Source: Frankiaceae bacterium (GTDB lineage Bacteria > Actinomycetota > Actinomycetes > BP-191). From it: a stretch of 64,000 nt of DNA. Location of the stretch: assembly GCA_035556555.1 (NCBI GenBank), contig DATMES010000002.1, forward strand, positions 124,001 to 188,000, written 5' to 3'. A model generated the notes under the pieces. It searched no databases. It saw only the letters and a list, made by a program, of their open reading frames with translations, and had not been told where the DNA came from. The position numbers and the translations under genes were made by a program. This document shows positions 53,432 through 62,032 of this stretch, in pieces (positions within the stretch are counted from its first letter, which is position 1; each line of letters starts with the position of its first letter).

Positions 53432-54780
53432 GCGACCTCCTGGACCTGGCCTCTCGCGTGGTCTCCTGGGCCTCCGGTGACGAGGGCGTCGAGGCGTTCG
53501 CGGTGCACTCCGTCGACACGTCGGTGACGGCGTTCGAGGCGGAGGTCGAGTCGCTGTCGTCGTCGGAGACGCGCGGCGTCGGCGTCCGCGTCGTCGTGGA
53601 CGGGCGGATGGGCTTCGCGTCCACGTCCGACGTCACCGAGGACGGCCTGCGCTACGCGCTGTCCGAGGCCCGCTCCAACGCCGAGCTCGGCACGCCCGAC
53701 GTCGGCAACGTGCTCCCGTCCCCGGCGTCGTTCGAGCCGGTGCCGTCCATCTACGTCGCCGGCCTCGAGTCGGTCGCGGCCGCCGACAAGGTCGCGGCGG
53801 CGCTGGAGCTGGAGCGCGCGACCCGTGCGGCGCACGACCTCGTCACGGCGGTCGACTCGGCGACGTACGGCGACTCGCGCTCGGCCGTCGCCATCGCCTC
53901 GACGACGGGGGTCGCGGCGGAGTACGCGCGCACCGACGTCTACGCCTACGTCGCCGCCATCGCCCGCACCGAGGACGACACCCAGACCGGGCTCGGGCTG
54001 ACGCAGGGGCGGTCGTTCGCCGACCTCGACCTGGAGGCCGCGGCGCACGAGGCCGCGGTCCGCGCGACGCGGCTGCTCGGTGCGCGCAAGCCGCCGACGG
54101 CGCGGGTGCCGGTGGTGTTCGACCCGCTGGTGACGGCGTCGTTCCTCGGCGTGCTCGCGTCGGCGCTGACGGCGGAGGCGGTGCAGAAGGGCCGTTCGCT
54201 GTTCGCCGAGCGGGTCGGGGAGGCGGTGGCGCAGGAGGCGTTCAGCCTCGTCGACGACGGGCGGCTGACGGACGGGCCTGCGGCGGCGCCGTTCGACGAC
54301 GAGGGCGTGCCGACGCGGCGTACGGCGGTCATCGAGCACGGCGTCCTGCGTGGCTTCCTGCACAACACCGAGACCGCCGCCCGGGCGGGCGACGGCGCGG
54401 CGTCCACCGGCAACGCGACGCGCGGCGGCTTCAACTCCTCGCCGGGCGTCGCGCCGAGCAACCTGTTCCTCGACGGCGTCACGGTGCCGCCGACGGAGAT
54501 CCTGGCGCGGGCCGAGGGCGGGCTGTACGTGCAGGACGTCAGCGGCCTGCACTCGGGGACCAACCCGGTGAGCGGTGAGTTCAGCGTCGGCGCGACGGGG
54601 CTGTGGATCACCGACGGCGGGCTGGGCGAGCCGGTGCGCGAGGTGACGGTGTCCTCGACGCTGGTGGAGATGCTGCTGGGGATCGCGGCGCTGGGCAGCG
54701 ACCGGAGGTTCTTCCCGTTCGGCGGGTCGTTCGCCGGCGCGACCGCGCTGGTCGCGGAGATGACGGTCGCGGGCGCGTAG
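53428..54780 (+). CDS. tldE: TldE/PmbA-type subunit
   Basis: The 450-residue partner lacks the HExxxH motif but has the family pattern: FEAEVESLSSSETRGVGVRVVVDGRMGFAST, VPVVFDPLVTASFLGVLASAL, FDDEGVPTRRTAVIEHGVLRGFLHNTETAAR and GGLYVQDVSGLHSGTNPVSGEFSVGATGLWI. TldE forms the chamber with TldD. No RiPP precursor-like gene was recognised nearby, so housekeeping peptide degradation is the default role. Confidence 0.93.
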   Translation: MSDLLDLASRVVSWASGDEGVEAFAVHSVDTSVTAFEAEVESLSSSETRGVGVRVVVDGRMGFASTSDVTEDGLRYALSEARSNAELGTPDVGNVLPSPASFEPVPSIYVAGLESVAAADKVAAALELERATRAAHDLVTAVDSATYGDSRSAVAIASTTGVAAEYARTDVYAYVAAIARTEDDTQTGLGLTQGRSFADLDLEAAAHEAAVRATRLLGARKPPTARVPVVFDPLVTASFLGVLASALTAEAVQKGRSLFAERVGEAVAQEAFSLVDDGRLTDGPAAAPFDDEGVPTRRTAVIEHGVLRGFLHNTETAARAGDGAASTGNATRGGFNSSPGVAPSNLFLDGVTVPPTEILARAEGGLYVQDVSGLHSGTNPVSGEFSVGATGLWITDGGLGEPVREVTVSSTLVEMLLGIAALGSDRRFFPFGGSFAGATALVAEMTVAGA

Positions 54781-54787
54781 CCGCTCG

Positions 54788-56407
54788 TCAGGGCGGGCCG
54801 AGCAGGACGCCGGGGTTGAGGACGCCGGCCGGGTCGAGCGCGTCCTTGGCGGCGCGCAGCGCGCGGGCGAACGGCTCAGGCCGCTGGCGGTCGTACCACG
54901 GCCGGTGGTCGCGCCCGACCGCATGGTGGTGGGTGATGGTGCCGCCGTGCGCCAAGATCGCCTCGGCCGCCGCGGCCTTCACCTCGGCCCACTGCGCCAG
55001 CTCGCTGCCGCGCCGCGCGGGCGCGAGGACCGTGAAGTACGGCGCCGCGCCGTCGGGGTAGACGTGCGTCAGCCGGCACGTCACGTGCCCCGCGCCGGCG
55101 ACCTTGTGCAGCGCGCCGGTGGTCGCCGCGCGGACGCCCGCGACGAACGCCGGCAGCCGGTCCCACGTCACCGCGGTCTCGAACGTCTCCGTCAGCACCC
55201 CCAGCAGCACGAGCTGGTCGCGCAGGTACGGCGCGCGCAGGAACGTCTCCCGCCACTGCCCGCTCGCCGCGTCCCGCGCGTCGCCGGGGTTGCCCGCGGT
55301 GGTGTCCCCGGAGGCGGGGCCACGAATGACGGGCTCGCCGAGCGGCGTGCCGCCGGCGTCGCGCGCGATCTCGGTGGCGCGATCCAGCTCGGTGGTCACG
55401 GGGTACGCCGCCGACTCGAACGCGAGCACCAGCACCGCCCGCCCGTCCGCCAGCGTGCCGGTCAGCCGAGCCTCGGTGCCGTCGACCAGCCGGCAGCCCG
55501 CGGGAGTGAGGCCGGCCTGGACGACGCGGCGTACGGCCTCGGCCCCGGCCTCGAACGTCGCGAACGCCACCGACGCCCCCGCGCGGTGCACGGGCCGCTC
55601 CTGGAGACGTACCCAGGCCTCGGTGACGACGCCGAGCGCCCCCTCGGAGCCGAGCAGCAGCCGGTCGGGTGACGGGCCCGCGCCGGAGCCAGGGAGCCGG
55701 CGCGACTCCCAGAGCCCCGTCGGCGTGACGGCGCGGACCGACTCGACGACGTCGTCGATGTGCGTGAGGCGGGTCGCGTAGTGCCCGGCGGCGCGGGTGG
55801 CGACCCAGCCGCCGAGCGTGGAGCGTTCGAACGACTGCGGGTAGAACCGCAGCGTCAGCCCCGATCCGCGCAGCTGCTTCTCGATGGCCGGCCCGAACGC
55901 GCCCGCCTCGATCCGCGCCGCCCGCGACGTCGTGTCGACCTCGACGACGCGCCCGAGCGCGCCGAGGTCGAGCGAGACGACGCCGGCGTACGCGCCACCC
56001 ACGGCCGGCTCGACCCCGCCGACGACGCTGGTGCCGCCGCCGTACGGCACGACGGCGACCCGCGCGCCGGCCGCCCAGTCGAGCAGGTCGGTGACGTCGC
56101 GCTCGGAGCGCGGCCGGACGACGAGGTCGGGCGGGTGCTCGACCTGGCCGCGCAGGCCGCGGACGACGTCGCGGTAGCTCCGCCCGAACGCGTGGCGCGC
56201 CCTGTCAGGGGGCTCTGCCGACCCGAGCGCCGCGAGCGCGCCGGGCAGCGCGACGCGCGGCAGCGGCAGCGCCGGCAGCGGCGCCGGCTCCTCCGGCGGC
56301 TGCACGGCGAAGCCGAGGACGTCGGCGAAGTACGGCGCCGCGGCGGTCAGGTCGGCCGCGCGCGGCTCGTCGGCGGGGCCTCCCCAGCCCCAGACGGCGT
56401 ACGTCAC
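54788..56407 (-). CDS. FAD-linked oxidase, alkylglycerone-phosphate-synthase-like
   Basis: The 539-residue flavoprotein has FAD-binding type 4 motifs (PDLVVRPRSERDVTDLLDWAAG, VVPYGGGTSVVGGVE, GHYATRLTHIDDVVESVRAV, LLLGSEGALGVVTEAWVRL) and the C-terminal HHH-type segment GTITHHHAVGRDHRPWYDRQ, all as in alkyl-dihydroxyacetone-phosphate synthase homologs. In actinobacteria such proteins may act on other 2-hydroxy acids or glycerol lipids. GTG 56407 overlaps the SAF gene stop. Confidence 0.88.
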   Translation of the reverse strand: MTYAVWGWGGPADEPRAADLTAAAPYFADVLGFAVQPPEEPAPLPALPLPRVALPGALAALGSAEPPDRARHAFGRSYRDVVRGLRGQVEHPPDLVVRPRSERDVTDLLDWAAGARVAVVPYGGGTSVVGGVEPAVGGAYAGVVSLDLGALGRVVEVDTTSRAARIEAGAFGPAIEKQLRGSGLTLRFYPQSFERSTLGGWVATRAAGHYATRLTHIDDVVESVRAVTPTGLWESRRLPGSGAGPSPDRLLLGSEGALGVVTEAWVRLQERPVHRAGASVAFATFEAGAEAVRRVVQAGLTPAGCRLVDGTEARLTGTLADGRAVLVLAFESAAYPVTTELDRATEIARDAGGTPLGEPVIRGPASGDTTAGNPGDARDAASGQWRETFLRAPYLRDQLVLLGVLTETFETAVTWDRLPAFVAGVRAATTGALHKVAGAGHVTCRLTHVYPDGAAPYFTVLAPARRGSELAQWAEVKAAAAEAILAHGGTITHHHAVGRDHRPWYDRQRPEPFARALRAAKDALDPAGVLNPGVLLGPP

Positions 56408-57138
56408 GGCGGCCGTCCCGACGTCCCAGGCCGCAGCGCGGGGGAGAGCCTGCCCGTCGCGGCCGCGGCGGCGAGCGCGCGGGCGACGGCGGGCGTGCAG
56501 GCCACGACGACGAGCGACCCGTCGCCCCCGAGCGCCGCGGCCGGTGGCGCCACGGCCGGGTCGGCAGCGGGATCGGGAGCCGCGCCGGGGATCGTCACCA
56601 CGACCACGTCGGCGGCCACGACCTCCGCACCGGCCGCACCCTGCGGCGCGGCCGGTGGCGCGTCGGGGAGCGGTGGCGAGAGCGCGGGGTGCTCGGCCGT
56701 CGCGAGCACGTCGATCCGGTCGCCTGGCCGCAGCAGCGCGACCGCGCCTGGGTCGGCGAAGCGCACCGGCACCGCGACGCTGCCCGGCGCGAGCGAGTCG
56801 AGGAGGGCTGGGCCGACGAGGCGTACGTCGGTGAGGGGCTCGCCGCTGCGTACGGGTCCCGCGACGAGCCGCCCGAGCACGGCGGCACCTGGCCGCAGCG
56901 CGCCCGCGGGCACAGCGGCGGGAGGCAGCGCGACGGAGCGCAGGTCGGACAGCGCCAGCGCGGACCCGGGTGCGAGGTCGCGTGCCGCGGCGAGCACGGA
57001 CACGGTCGGCGGCACCGGCGGGCGGAGCACCGACAGGGCGCACAGCACCGCCAGCCCGGCGAGCACCGACGCGACGAGGCGACGGCGGCGCGCGAGCACC
57101 CGGCGTACGCGGGTCCAGGAGAACGGCATCGGCGTCAC
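56404..57138 (-). CDS. SAF-domain membrane protein (CpaB-like)
   Basis: The 244-residue protein has a basic N-terminus, one helix (LVASVLAGLAVLCALSVL) and an outer SAF domain (TVSVLAAARDLAPGSALALSDLRSVALPPAAVPAGAL...GRLVAGPVRSGEPLTDVRL), as in RcpC/CpaB pilus-assembly proteins. No pilus genes are nearby, so the partner is unknown; the domain is common next to MTAP in actinobacteria. GTG 57138 overlaps the MTAP stop; ATG 57129 is the alternative. Confidence 0.82.
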   Translation of the reverse strand: MTPMPFSWTRVRRVLARRRRLVASVLAGLAVLCALSVLRPPVPPTVSVLAAARDLAPGSALALSDLRSVALPPAAVPAGALRPGAAVLGRLVAGPVRSGEPLTDVRLVGPALLDSLAPGSVAVPVRFADPGAVALLRPGDRIDVLATAEHPALSPPLPDAPPAAPQGAAGAEVVAADVVVVTIPGAAPDPAADPAVAPPAAALGGDGSLVVVACTPAVARALAAAAATGRLSPALRPGTSGRPP

Positions 57139-57935
57139 CCCGAGAAGTCGGCGCCGGTCAGGGCCGACGCGCACGCGCAGTCGCGGTCGGCGGGCAGGCG
57201 GGGGATCAGCGCGAAGAGGAGGTCGCGCAGGCGGGTGTTGTTGGAGGTGAAGACGCGGAACACCTCGTCGGCGGTGACCGCGGGCACGCCGGGCACGCCG
57301 GCGTCGTAGTCGGTGATGAGCGCGATGGAGGTGTAGCAGAGCTCCAGCTCGCGGGCGAGGACGGCCTCGGGGTGGCCGGTCATGTTGACGACGGACCAGC
57401 CGGCGGAGGCGTACCACCGCGACTCGGCGCGGGTGGAGAAGCGCGGCCCCTCGACGACGACCATGGTGCCGCCGTCGTGCGCGCGGATGCCGACGGACGA
57501 CGCGGCGGCGAGCGCGGCGGCGCGCCCGCGCGCGCAGTACGGGTCGGCGAACGCCACGTGCACGGCGCGGTCGTCGTAGAACGTCTGCGTGCGCCCCGAC
57601 GTACGGTCCACGAGCTGGTCGCACACGACGAACTCACCCGGGTGCACGGCGGGGGAGAGCGACCCCGCGGCGCACGGCCCGATGACCTGCGTGACGCCGA
57701 GCGAGCGCATGGCCCAGAGGTTGGCGCGGTACGGGATGCGGTGCGGGGGGTAGCGGTGGCGCGGCCCGTGCCGCGGGAGGAACGCCACGCCGCGCCCGCC
57801 CACCGAGCCGACGACGAACGGCCCCGAAGGCTCGCCGTACGGCGTCTCGACGGTGACCTCGTCGGCGTCGTCGAGCAGCGCGTAGAAGCCGGAGCCGCCG
57901 AACACGCCGATCTCGGCGTGGGGCAGGTCGGTCAT
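57135..57935 (-). CDS. mtnP: S-methyl-5'-thioadenosine phosphorylase-type enzyme
   Basis: The 266-residue PNP-family enzyme has IGVFGGSGFYALLDDADEVTVETPYG, FLPRHGPRHRYPPHRIPYRANLWAM, ATP-independent phosphate-site SLSPAVHPGEFVVCDQ and NMTGHPEAVLARELELCY. It cleaves methylthioadenosine with phosphate to adenine and methylthioribose-1-phosphate; some family members prefer inosine. GGAGG precedes ATG 57935. The salvage partners mtnA and mtnB are not in the window. Confidence 0.9.
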   Translation of the reverse strand: MTDLPHAEIGVFGGSGFYALLDDADEVTVETPYGEPSGPFVVGSVGGRGVAFLPRHGPRHRYPPHRIPYRANLWAMRSLGVTQVIGPCAAGSLSPAVHPGEFVVCDQLVDRTSGRTQTFYDDRAVHVAFADPYCARGRAAALAAASSVGIRAHDGGTMVVVEGPRFSTRAESRWYASAGWSVVNMTGHPEAVLARELELCYTSIALITDYDAGVPGVPAVTADEVFRVFTSNNTRLRDLLFALIPRLPADRDCACASALTGADFSG

Positions 57936-58029
57936 CGGCAACCTCCGTCGATTCGAGGGTGCCGCAGACACTAGCCAGGGGGTGCGACGGAAAAGTAGGG
58001 CGTCCGGGCAATCTGTGGACGAAGGGCGG

Positions 58030-58359
58030 CTAGCTGGCCGCGGCGGTCTCCGTGCCTGTGGACGACGGCTTCGGCGCGGGCGCCGCCGGCTCCGACGAGG
58101 AGGACGACGACGCGGCCGGCGCGGACTCCGCGGGCTTGGCGGCATCCGGCTTGGCGGCGTCCGGCTTCGACCCGCCCGACGACGAACGGCTGTCGGTCTT
58201 GTAGAAGCCCGACCCCTTGAAGACGACACCCACCGGCGAGAACACCTTGCGCAGCGCGCCGCCGCACGCGGGGCACTCGGTCAGGGCGTCGTCGGTGAAC
58301 TTCTGGACGACCTCGAGACGCTCGGCGCAGGCGGTGCAGGCGTACTGGTACGTCGGCAC
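58030..58359 (-). CDS. FmdB-family zinc-ribbon protein
   Basis: The 109-residue product has the FmdB zinc ribbon (MPTYQYACTACAERLEVVQKF; CPACGGALRKVFSPVGVVFKGSGFYKTDSR) with C8, C11, C29 and C32. The C-terminal ~50 residues are a low-complexity Lys/Pro/Ala/Ser tail. FmdB was linked to formamidase and acetamidase regulation, but function in actinobacteria is unknown. GTG start follows GAGGAG. Confidence 0.9.
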   Translation of the reverse strand: MPTYQYACTACAERLEVVQKFTDDALTECPACGGALRKVFSPVGVVFKGSGFYKTDSRSSSGGSKPDAAKPDAAKPAESAPAASSSSSSEPAAPAPKPSSTGTETAAAS

Positions 58360-58458
58360 GGCGGGGGTCTCCTCGTTAGCACTCGGGTACGACGACTGCT
58401 AATGATGCCACGGCACGCCGACGCCGTCAGCCGCGCACGGAATGATTGCCTGTGCAAC

Positions 58459-58464
58459 TATGCT
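58459..58464 (+). promoter_or_regulatory. -10 TATGCT of the VOC gene
   Basis: TATGCT lies 29 bases before ATG 58494, giving a leader of about 20 bases with AAGGAG. Confidence 0.5.
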
Positions 58465-58493
58465 GCGCAAGGGCGTAGACCTAAGGAGCAGAC

Positions 58494-58997
58494 ATGCCGA
58501 TCCAGCAGCTGAACCACGCGGTCCTCTACGTCCGCGACCTCGACCGCAGCGTGGCGTTCTACACCGACGTCCTCGGCTTCCGCGTCGTCAACCAGATGCG
58601 CGGGGCGGCGTTCGTTCAGGCACCCGCGAGCACCAACGACCACGACCTCGGCCTGTTCGAGATCGGCGCGGCCGCCGGCCCGAGCCAGGCGGGGCGCGCG
58701 ACGGTCGGGCTGTACCACCTCGCGTGGGAGGTCGACACGCTCGCCGAGCTCGACCGCCTCTCCGGCGTCCTCGCCGAGGCCGGCGCGCTCGCCGGCGCGT
58801 CCGACCACGGCACGACGAAGAGCCTCTACGCGAAGGACCCCGACGGGCTGGAGTTCGAGGTCGCGTGGGTCGTCCCCGCGGCGCTGCTCGACGACGCGGC
58901 CAAGGGCGTGAAGATCGCGCCGCTCGACCTGCCCAGGGAGATCGCGCGGTACGGCGCCGACACCCGCGGCGGCGTCGGCGTCTCTATCCCCGCGTAG
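58494..58997 (+). CDS. VOC-family (glyoxalase/dioxygenase-like) protein
   Basis: The 167-residue protein has paired beta-alpha-beta VOC modules: LNHAVLYVRDLDRSVAFYTDVLGFRVV, VGLYHLAWEVDTLAEL and YAKDPDGLEFEVAW. Metal ligands are likely H8, His in YHLAW and Glu in LEFEV. It looks like a catechol-dioxygenase-type VOC enzyme, though substrate is unknown. AAGGAG is upstream. The 3' end overlaps the convergent cyclo-ligase gene by 14 bases. Confidence 0.9.
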   Translation: MPIQQLNHAVLYVRDLDRSVAFYTDVLGFRVVNQMRGAAFVQAPASTNDHDLGLFEIGAAAGPSQAGRATVGLYHLAWEVDTLAELDRLSGVLAEAGALAGASDHGTTKSLYAKDPDGLEFEVAWVVPAALLDDAAKGVKIAPLDLPREIARYGADTRGGVGVSIPA

Positions 58998-59568
58998 CGC
59001 GTACGACCCGGGTCGGCGTCACGACGACGTCGACCCGGCGGTCGTGCGGCTCGACGGGTACCTCGTCCACGACCTCCTCGTCGAGGGCGAGCGCGACGAC
59101 CGGCACCGACACCGACGCGAGCGCGCGGTCGTACGACCCGCCGCCGCGCCCCAGCCGCCGCCCGGCTAGGTCGTACGCCACCCCCGGCACGAGCACGACG
59201 TCGGCCTCACCGAGGTCCGCGTCCACGACCCGCGGCTCCAGCAGCCCGTGAGGTCCCGAGACCAGCCCCCCGTCGTACGTCCCCCATGCCAGCCCGTCGC
59301 CGGGCAGCAGGAGAGGGAGCAGGACGCGCGCGCCACGCGAGCGCAGAGCGGAGAGCAGCGGCTCCGTCGGCAGCTCCGTCCCGGTGCCGTAGTACGCCGC
59401 CACGACCCGCGCCGACGACACCTCCGGCAGCGCCAGCACGGCCTCCGTGAGCGCAGCCGCGGCGCTGTGCCGTTCGGCCGACGACAGACCGGCGCGCACC
59501 GCCAGCAACCGGGCGCGCAGGGCGCGTTTCCGGTCGGGAACGCCGTTCTCCCCGACAGGACCGCCCAT
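58984..59568 (-). CDS. 5-formyltetrahydrofolate cyclo-ligase
   Basis: The 194-residue enzyme has KRALRARLLAVRAGLSSAERHSAAAALTEAVL and the ATP motif YDLAGRRLGRGGGSYDRAL. It converts 5-formyl-THF to 5,10-methenyl-THF. ATG 59568 is preferred because CATGCT lies 7 bases upstream; ATG 59580 would add four residues. The family commonly sits beside galU and moeA in actinobacteria. Confidence 0.9.
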   Translation of the reverse strand: MGGPVGENGVPDRKRALRARLLAVRAGLSSAERHSAAAALTEAVLALPEVSSARVVAAYYGTGTELPTEPLLSALRSRGARVLLPLLLPGDGLAWGTYDGGLVSGPHGLLEPRVVDADLGEADVVLVPGVAYDLAGRRLGRGGGSYDRALASVSVPVVALALDEEVVDEVPVEPHDRRVDVVVTPTRVVRATRG

Positions 59569-59678
59569 GGGTGCGAGCATGGCACTCAAGCCCTTCCCGT
59601 GACCTGCCGACAAGCGGGGAGAGCGGGGATCGGGGCCGACCGTGCCCTGACGCGGGCCGGAGGGAAAGGGGACCGCCG

Positions 59679-62006
59679 ATGCCGTTGCGCGTACGGCTCT
59701 CCATCACCCTGGTCGCGATCGTCCTCGTTCCGCTGACGGTCACGGCCCTCGTCGTGCTGGTCATGATCAACCAGCAGGAGGAACGCCGCATCGGCGACCG
59801 GCTGGAGTACGGCACCGCCAGCCTCATCGACGTCCTCGAGGTGTACGGCAAGAGAGCCGAGGACTCCGCCGGCGACCTCGCCAACGGCGGAGCCGGCCAG
59901 GCGCTCAGCACGAAGGACACCAAGCTCGTCCAGACCCGGGTCGCGCAGTTCGGGCGCGAGTCCGGCGCGGACTTCGTCGCCATCGTCGCGAACGGCAGCC
60001 AGACCGGCACGTCCATCAAGCGCCCGCCGAAGTACGGCGTCGCGAAGGAAGCGCCCGACCCCGTCGCGCAGATCACCGCCATCGCGAAGGCCGTCGACAA
60101 GCGCGCGACCCCGTACGCCCTCTACTCCGCCGTCGCGATCACGACCGACTGCGCCACCGGCACCTGCACCATCGGGCACGCGGTCGCGGGCTTCTGGCTC
60201 GACGACAAGACCTTGGCGGACGTGCGGCCGGGGGGCACCGACGTGACACTCGTCGACCCGAAGGGCAGCGCCACGACGACGACGCTCGGCGACGCCTCGC
60301 AGGCCGCCGCGGTCGTCGCGACGGGCCCCGGGGCGCAAGCCGTCAAGGCCGGCCCGCTCCTCGTCACCGCGAAGACCCCCCTCGTAGGCGGCCCGGTGGC
60401 GTACGCCTCGGTGTCCCGCGAGGAGTCGCAGCAGACGCAGGAGCGCACCTGGCAGGGCCTCGTCGTCATCCTCGGCGTCTTCGTGGTCATGGCCGGCATG
60501 CTCGGGTGGCTCATGGCGCGCGTGACGACGCGGCCGCTCGCCGAGCTGTCCGACGCGGCGCTCGCCGTCGCGAGCGGCAAGCTCGACACGCACATCGACA
60601 TCCGTTCGCGCGACGAGGTGGGCAAGCTCGCGCTCGCGTTCAACACCATGACCGACGAGCTGCGTACGTACATCCACGCGCTCCAGGACTCGCGCGACGA
60701 GCTCAAGCGCAACCTCACGCGCCTCGGCGACACGCTGTCCAGCACGCACGACCTCAAGAAGATGCTCGCGGTGATCCTCGAGACCGCGATGGTGACGATC
60801 CGCGCCGAGGCGGGCGCGTTGATGCTGTTCTCCGCCAACCGCGACGAGCTGTACCTCAAGGTCGGCCGCGGTCTCGACGGCCGGCTGTCCAGCGCGTCCG
60901 TCCGTGTCGGCGTCGGTGAAGGTGTCGCGGGCCGCGTCGCGCAGAGCGGCGAGGGCGTGCACGGCCACGTCGGCCCCGACGCGCAGGGCGAGCTGCGGCT
61001 CGCCGACGCGGAGCCGCGCGCCGACTCCGTCATCGCCGTGCCGCTCAAGAGCCAGGGCCGCGTCATCGGCGTCCTCAACCTGTACGACCGCGTCGACTCG
61101 GACGCGTTCGACGACAACGACCTCGCGACCATCAGGTCGTTCGCCAACCAGGCCACCGTCGCCATCGACAACGTGCTGCTGCACCAGGAGGCGCAGCGCC
61201 TCTCGATCACCGACGGCCTCACCGGCCTGTGGAACTACCGCTACTTCCAGATGAACTTCGACAAGGAGATCGAGCGCGCCAGCCGGTTCCAGCGGCCGCT
61301 CGCGCTGCTCATCTTCGACCTCGACAAGTTCAAGCAGGTCAACGACGTCTACGGCCACCCGCGCGGCGACTCGGTCCTCATCGAGCTCGCGACGCGCGTC
61401 AAGGGCGCCATCCGCGAGGTCGACACGCTCGCCCGCTACGGCGGCGAGGAGTTCGTGCTGATCCTCCCCGAGACCGACCTCGAGGGCGCCACGCTGGCGG
61501 CGGGGAAGATCTGCGAGATCGTGCGGCAGCGGCGCTTCGGGGCGGCCGACGAGGAGCCGATCCGCGTCACCGTCTCCATCGGCATCGCGGTCTACCCCGA
61601 CCACGGCCGCAGCGGCGCGACGCTGGTGCGCTCCGCCGACGCCGCGCTGTACGCCGCCAAGGAGGCCGGCCGCGACGGCTACTGGGTCGCGTCGCCGATG
61701 CCGGAGATGCCCGGTGAGAAGGTGCCGCCGCCGCCCGCCGAGTTCGTGGACGTCGTCGAGGAGGACGCCGCCGACGAGGTGCAGATCGACAACGGGACCG
61801 TCGTGTACGACGACCCGGTCGAGCCGCACACCGTCGTCAGCGACGACGCGATGGCCGACTACGGCGCCGACGCGCCCGACGCGCCCGACGCGCCCGACGC
61901 TGCCGGGGCGGACGCCGGTGCGGAGTCGGGCGATCCTGCCCCCGAGGAGCCCCGGGACGACCCCGAGCGCGACGAGAACACCCCTGCCGGAGCGCTCACG
62001 CCCTGA
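59679..62006 (+). CDS. Membrane HAMP-GAF-GGDEF diguanylate cyclase
   Basis: The 775-residue protein has TM1 (8-30), an extracytoplasmic sensor (about 31-255), TM2 (257-280), HAMP, a GAF domain (about 355-505) and a GGDEF domain with the intact active site RYGGEEFVLI (GGEEF 588-592). RxxD (REVD) lies five residues before it, so c-di-GMP can inhibit it. The last ~90 residues are an acidic, Pro/Ala-rich tail including three APD repeats. It signals c-di-GMP levels in response to an outer stimulus. Confidence 0.93.
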   Translation: MPLRVRLSITLVAIVLVPLTVTALVVLVMINQQEERRIGDRLEYGTASLIDVLEVYGKRAEDSAGDLANGGAGQALSTKDTKLVQTRVAQFGRESGADFVAIVANGSQTGTSIKRPPKYGVAKEAPDPVAQITAIAKAVDKRATPYALYSAVAITTDCATGTCTIGHAVAGFWLDDKTLADVRPGGTDVTLVDPKGSATTTTLGDASQAAAVVATGPGAQAVKAGPLLVTAKTPLVGGPVAYASVSREESQQTQERTWQGLVVILGVFVVMAGMLGWLMARVTTRPLAELSDAALAVASGKLDTHIDIRSRDEVGKLALAFNTMTDELRTYIHALQDSRDELKRNLTRLGDTLSSTHDLKKMLAVILETAMVTIRAEAGALMLFSANRDELYLKVGRGLDGRLSSASVRVGVGEGVAGRVAQSGEGVHGHVGPDAQGELRLADAEPRADSVIAVPLKSQGRVIGVLNLYDRVDSDAFDDNDLATIRSFANQATVAIDNVLLHQEAQRLSITDGLTGLWNYRYFQMNFDKEIERASRFQRPLALLIFDLDKFKQVNDVYGHPRGDSVLIELATRVKGAIREVDTLARYGGEEFVLILPETDLEGATLAAGKICEIVRQRRFGAADEEPIRVTVSIGIAVYPDHGRSGATLVRSADAALYAAKEAGRDGYWVASPMPEMPGEKVPPPPAEFVDVVEEDAADEVQIDNGTVVYDDPVEPHTVVSDDAMADYGADAPDAPDAPDAAGADAGAESGDPAPEEPRDDPERDENTPAGALTP
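61872..61898 (+). repeat. 9-bp tandem repeat encoding Ala-Pro-Asp
   Basis: GCGCCCGAC occurs three times in a row, in frame, within the acidic tail of the diguanylate cyclase; variable copy number between strains would be expected. Confidence 0.7.
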
Positions 62007-62020
62007 CGGGCGGCGTTCGT

Positions 62021-62026
62021 TAGGGT
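62021..62026 (+). promoter_or_regulatory. -10 TAGGGT, leaderless promoter of galU
   Basis: TAGGGT lies 6 bases before ATG 62033. Confidence 0.6.
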
Positions 62027-62032
62027 TCTGGC

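Noticed and set aside
59586-61829. A 747-codon reverse-strand frame opposite the diguanylate cyclase
   Set aside because: No domain is visible and the composition is Arg/Val/Asp-rich, as for other shadow frames.
61872-61898. Short tandem repeats considered as CRISPR
   Set aside because: Units are 9 bases, contiguous and in frame within a coding tail, with no spacers or cas genes.
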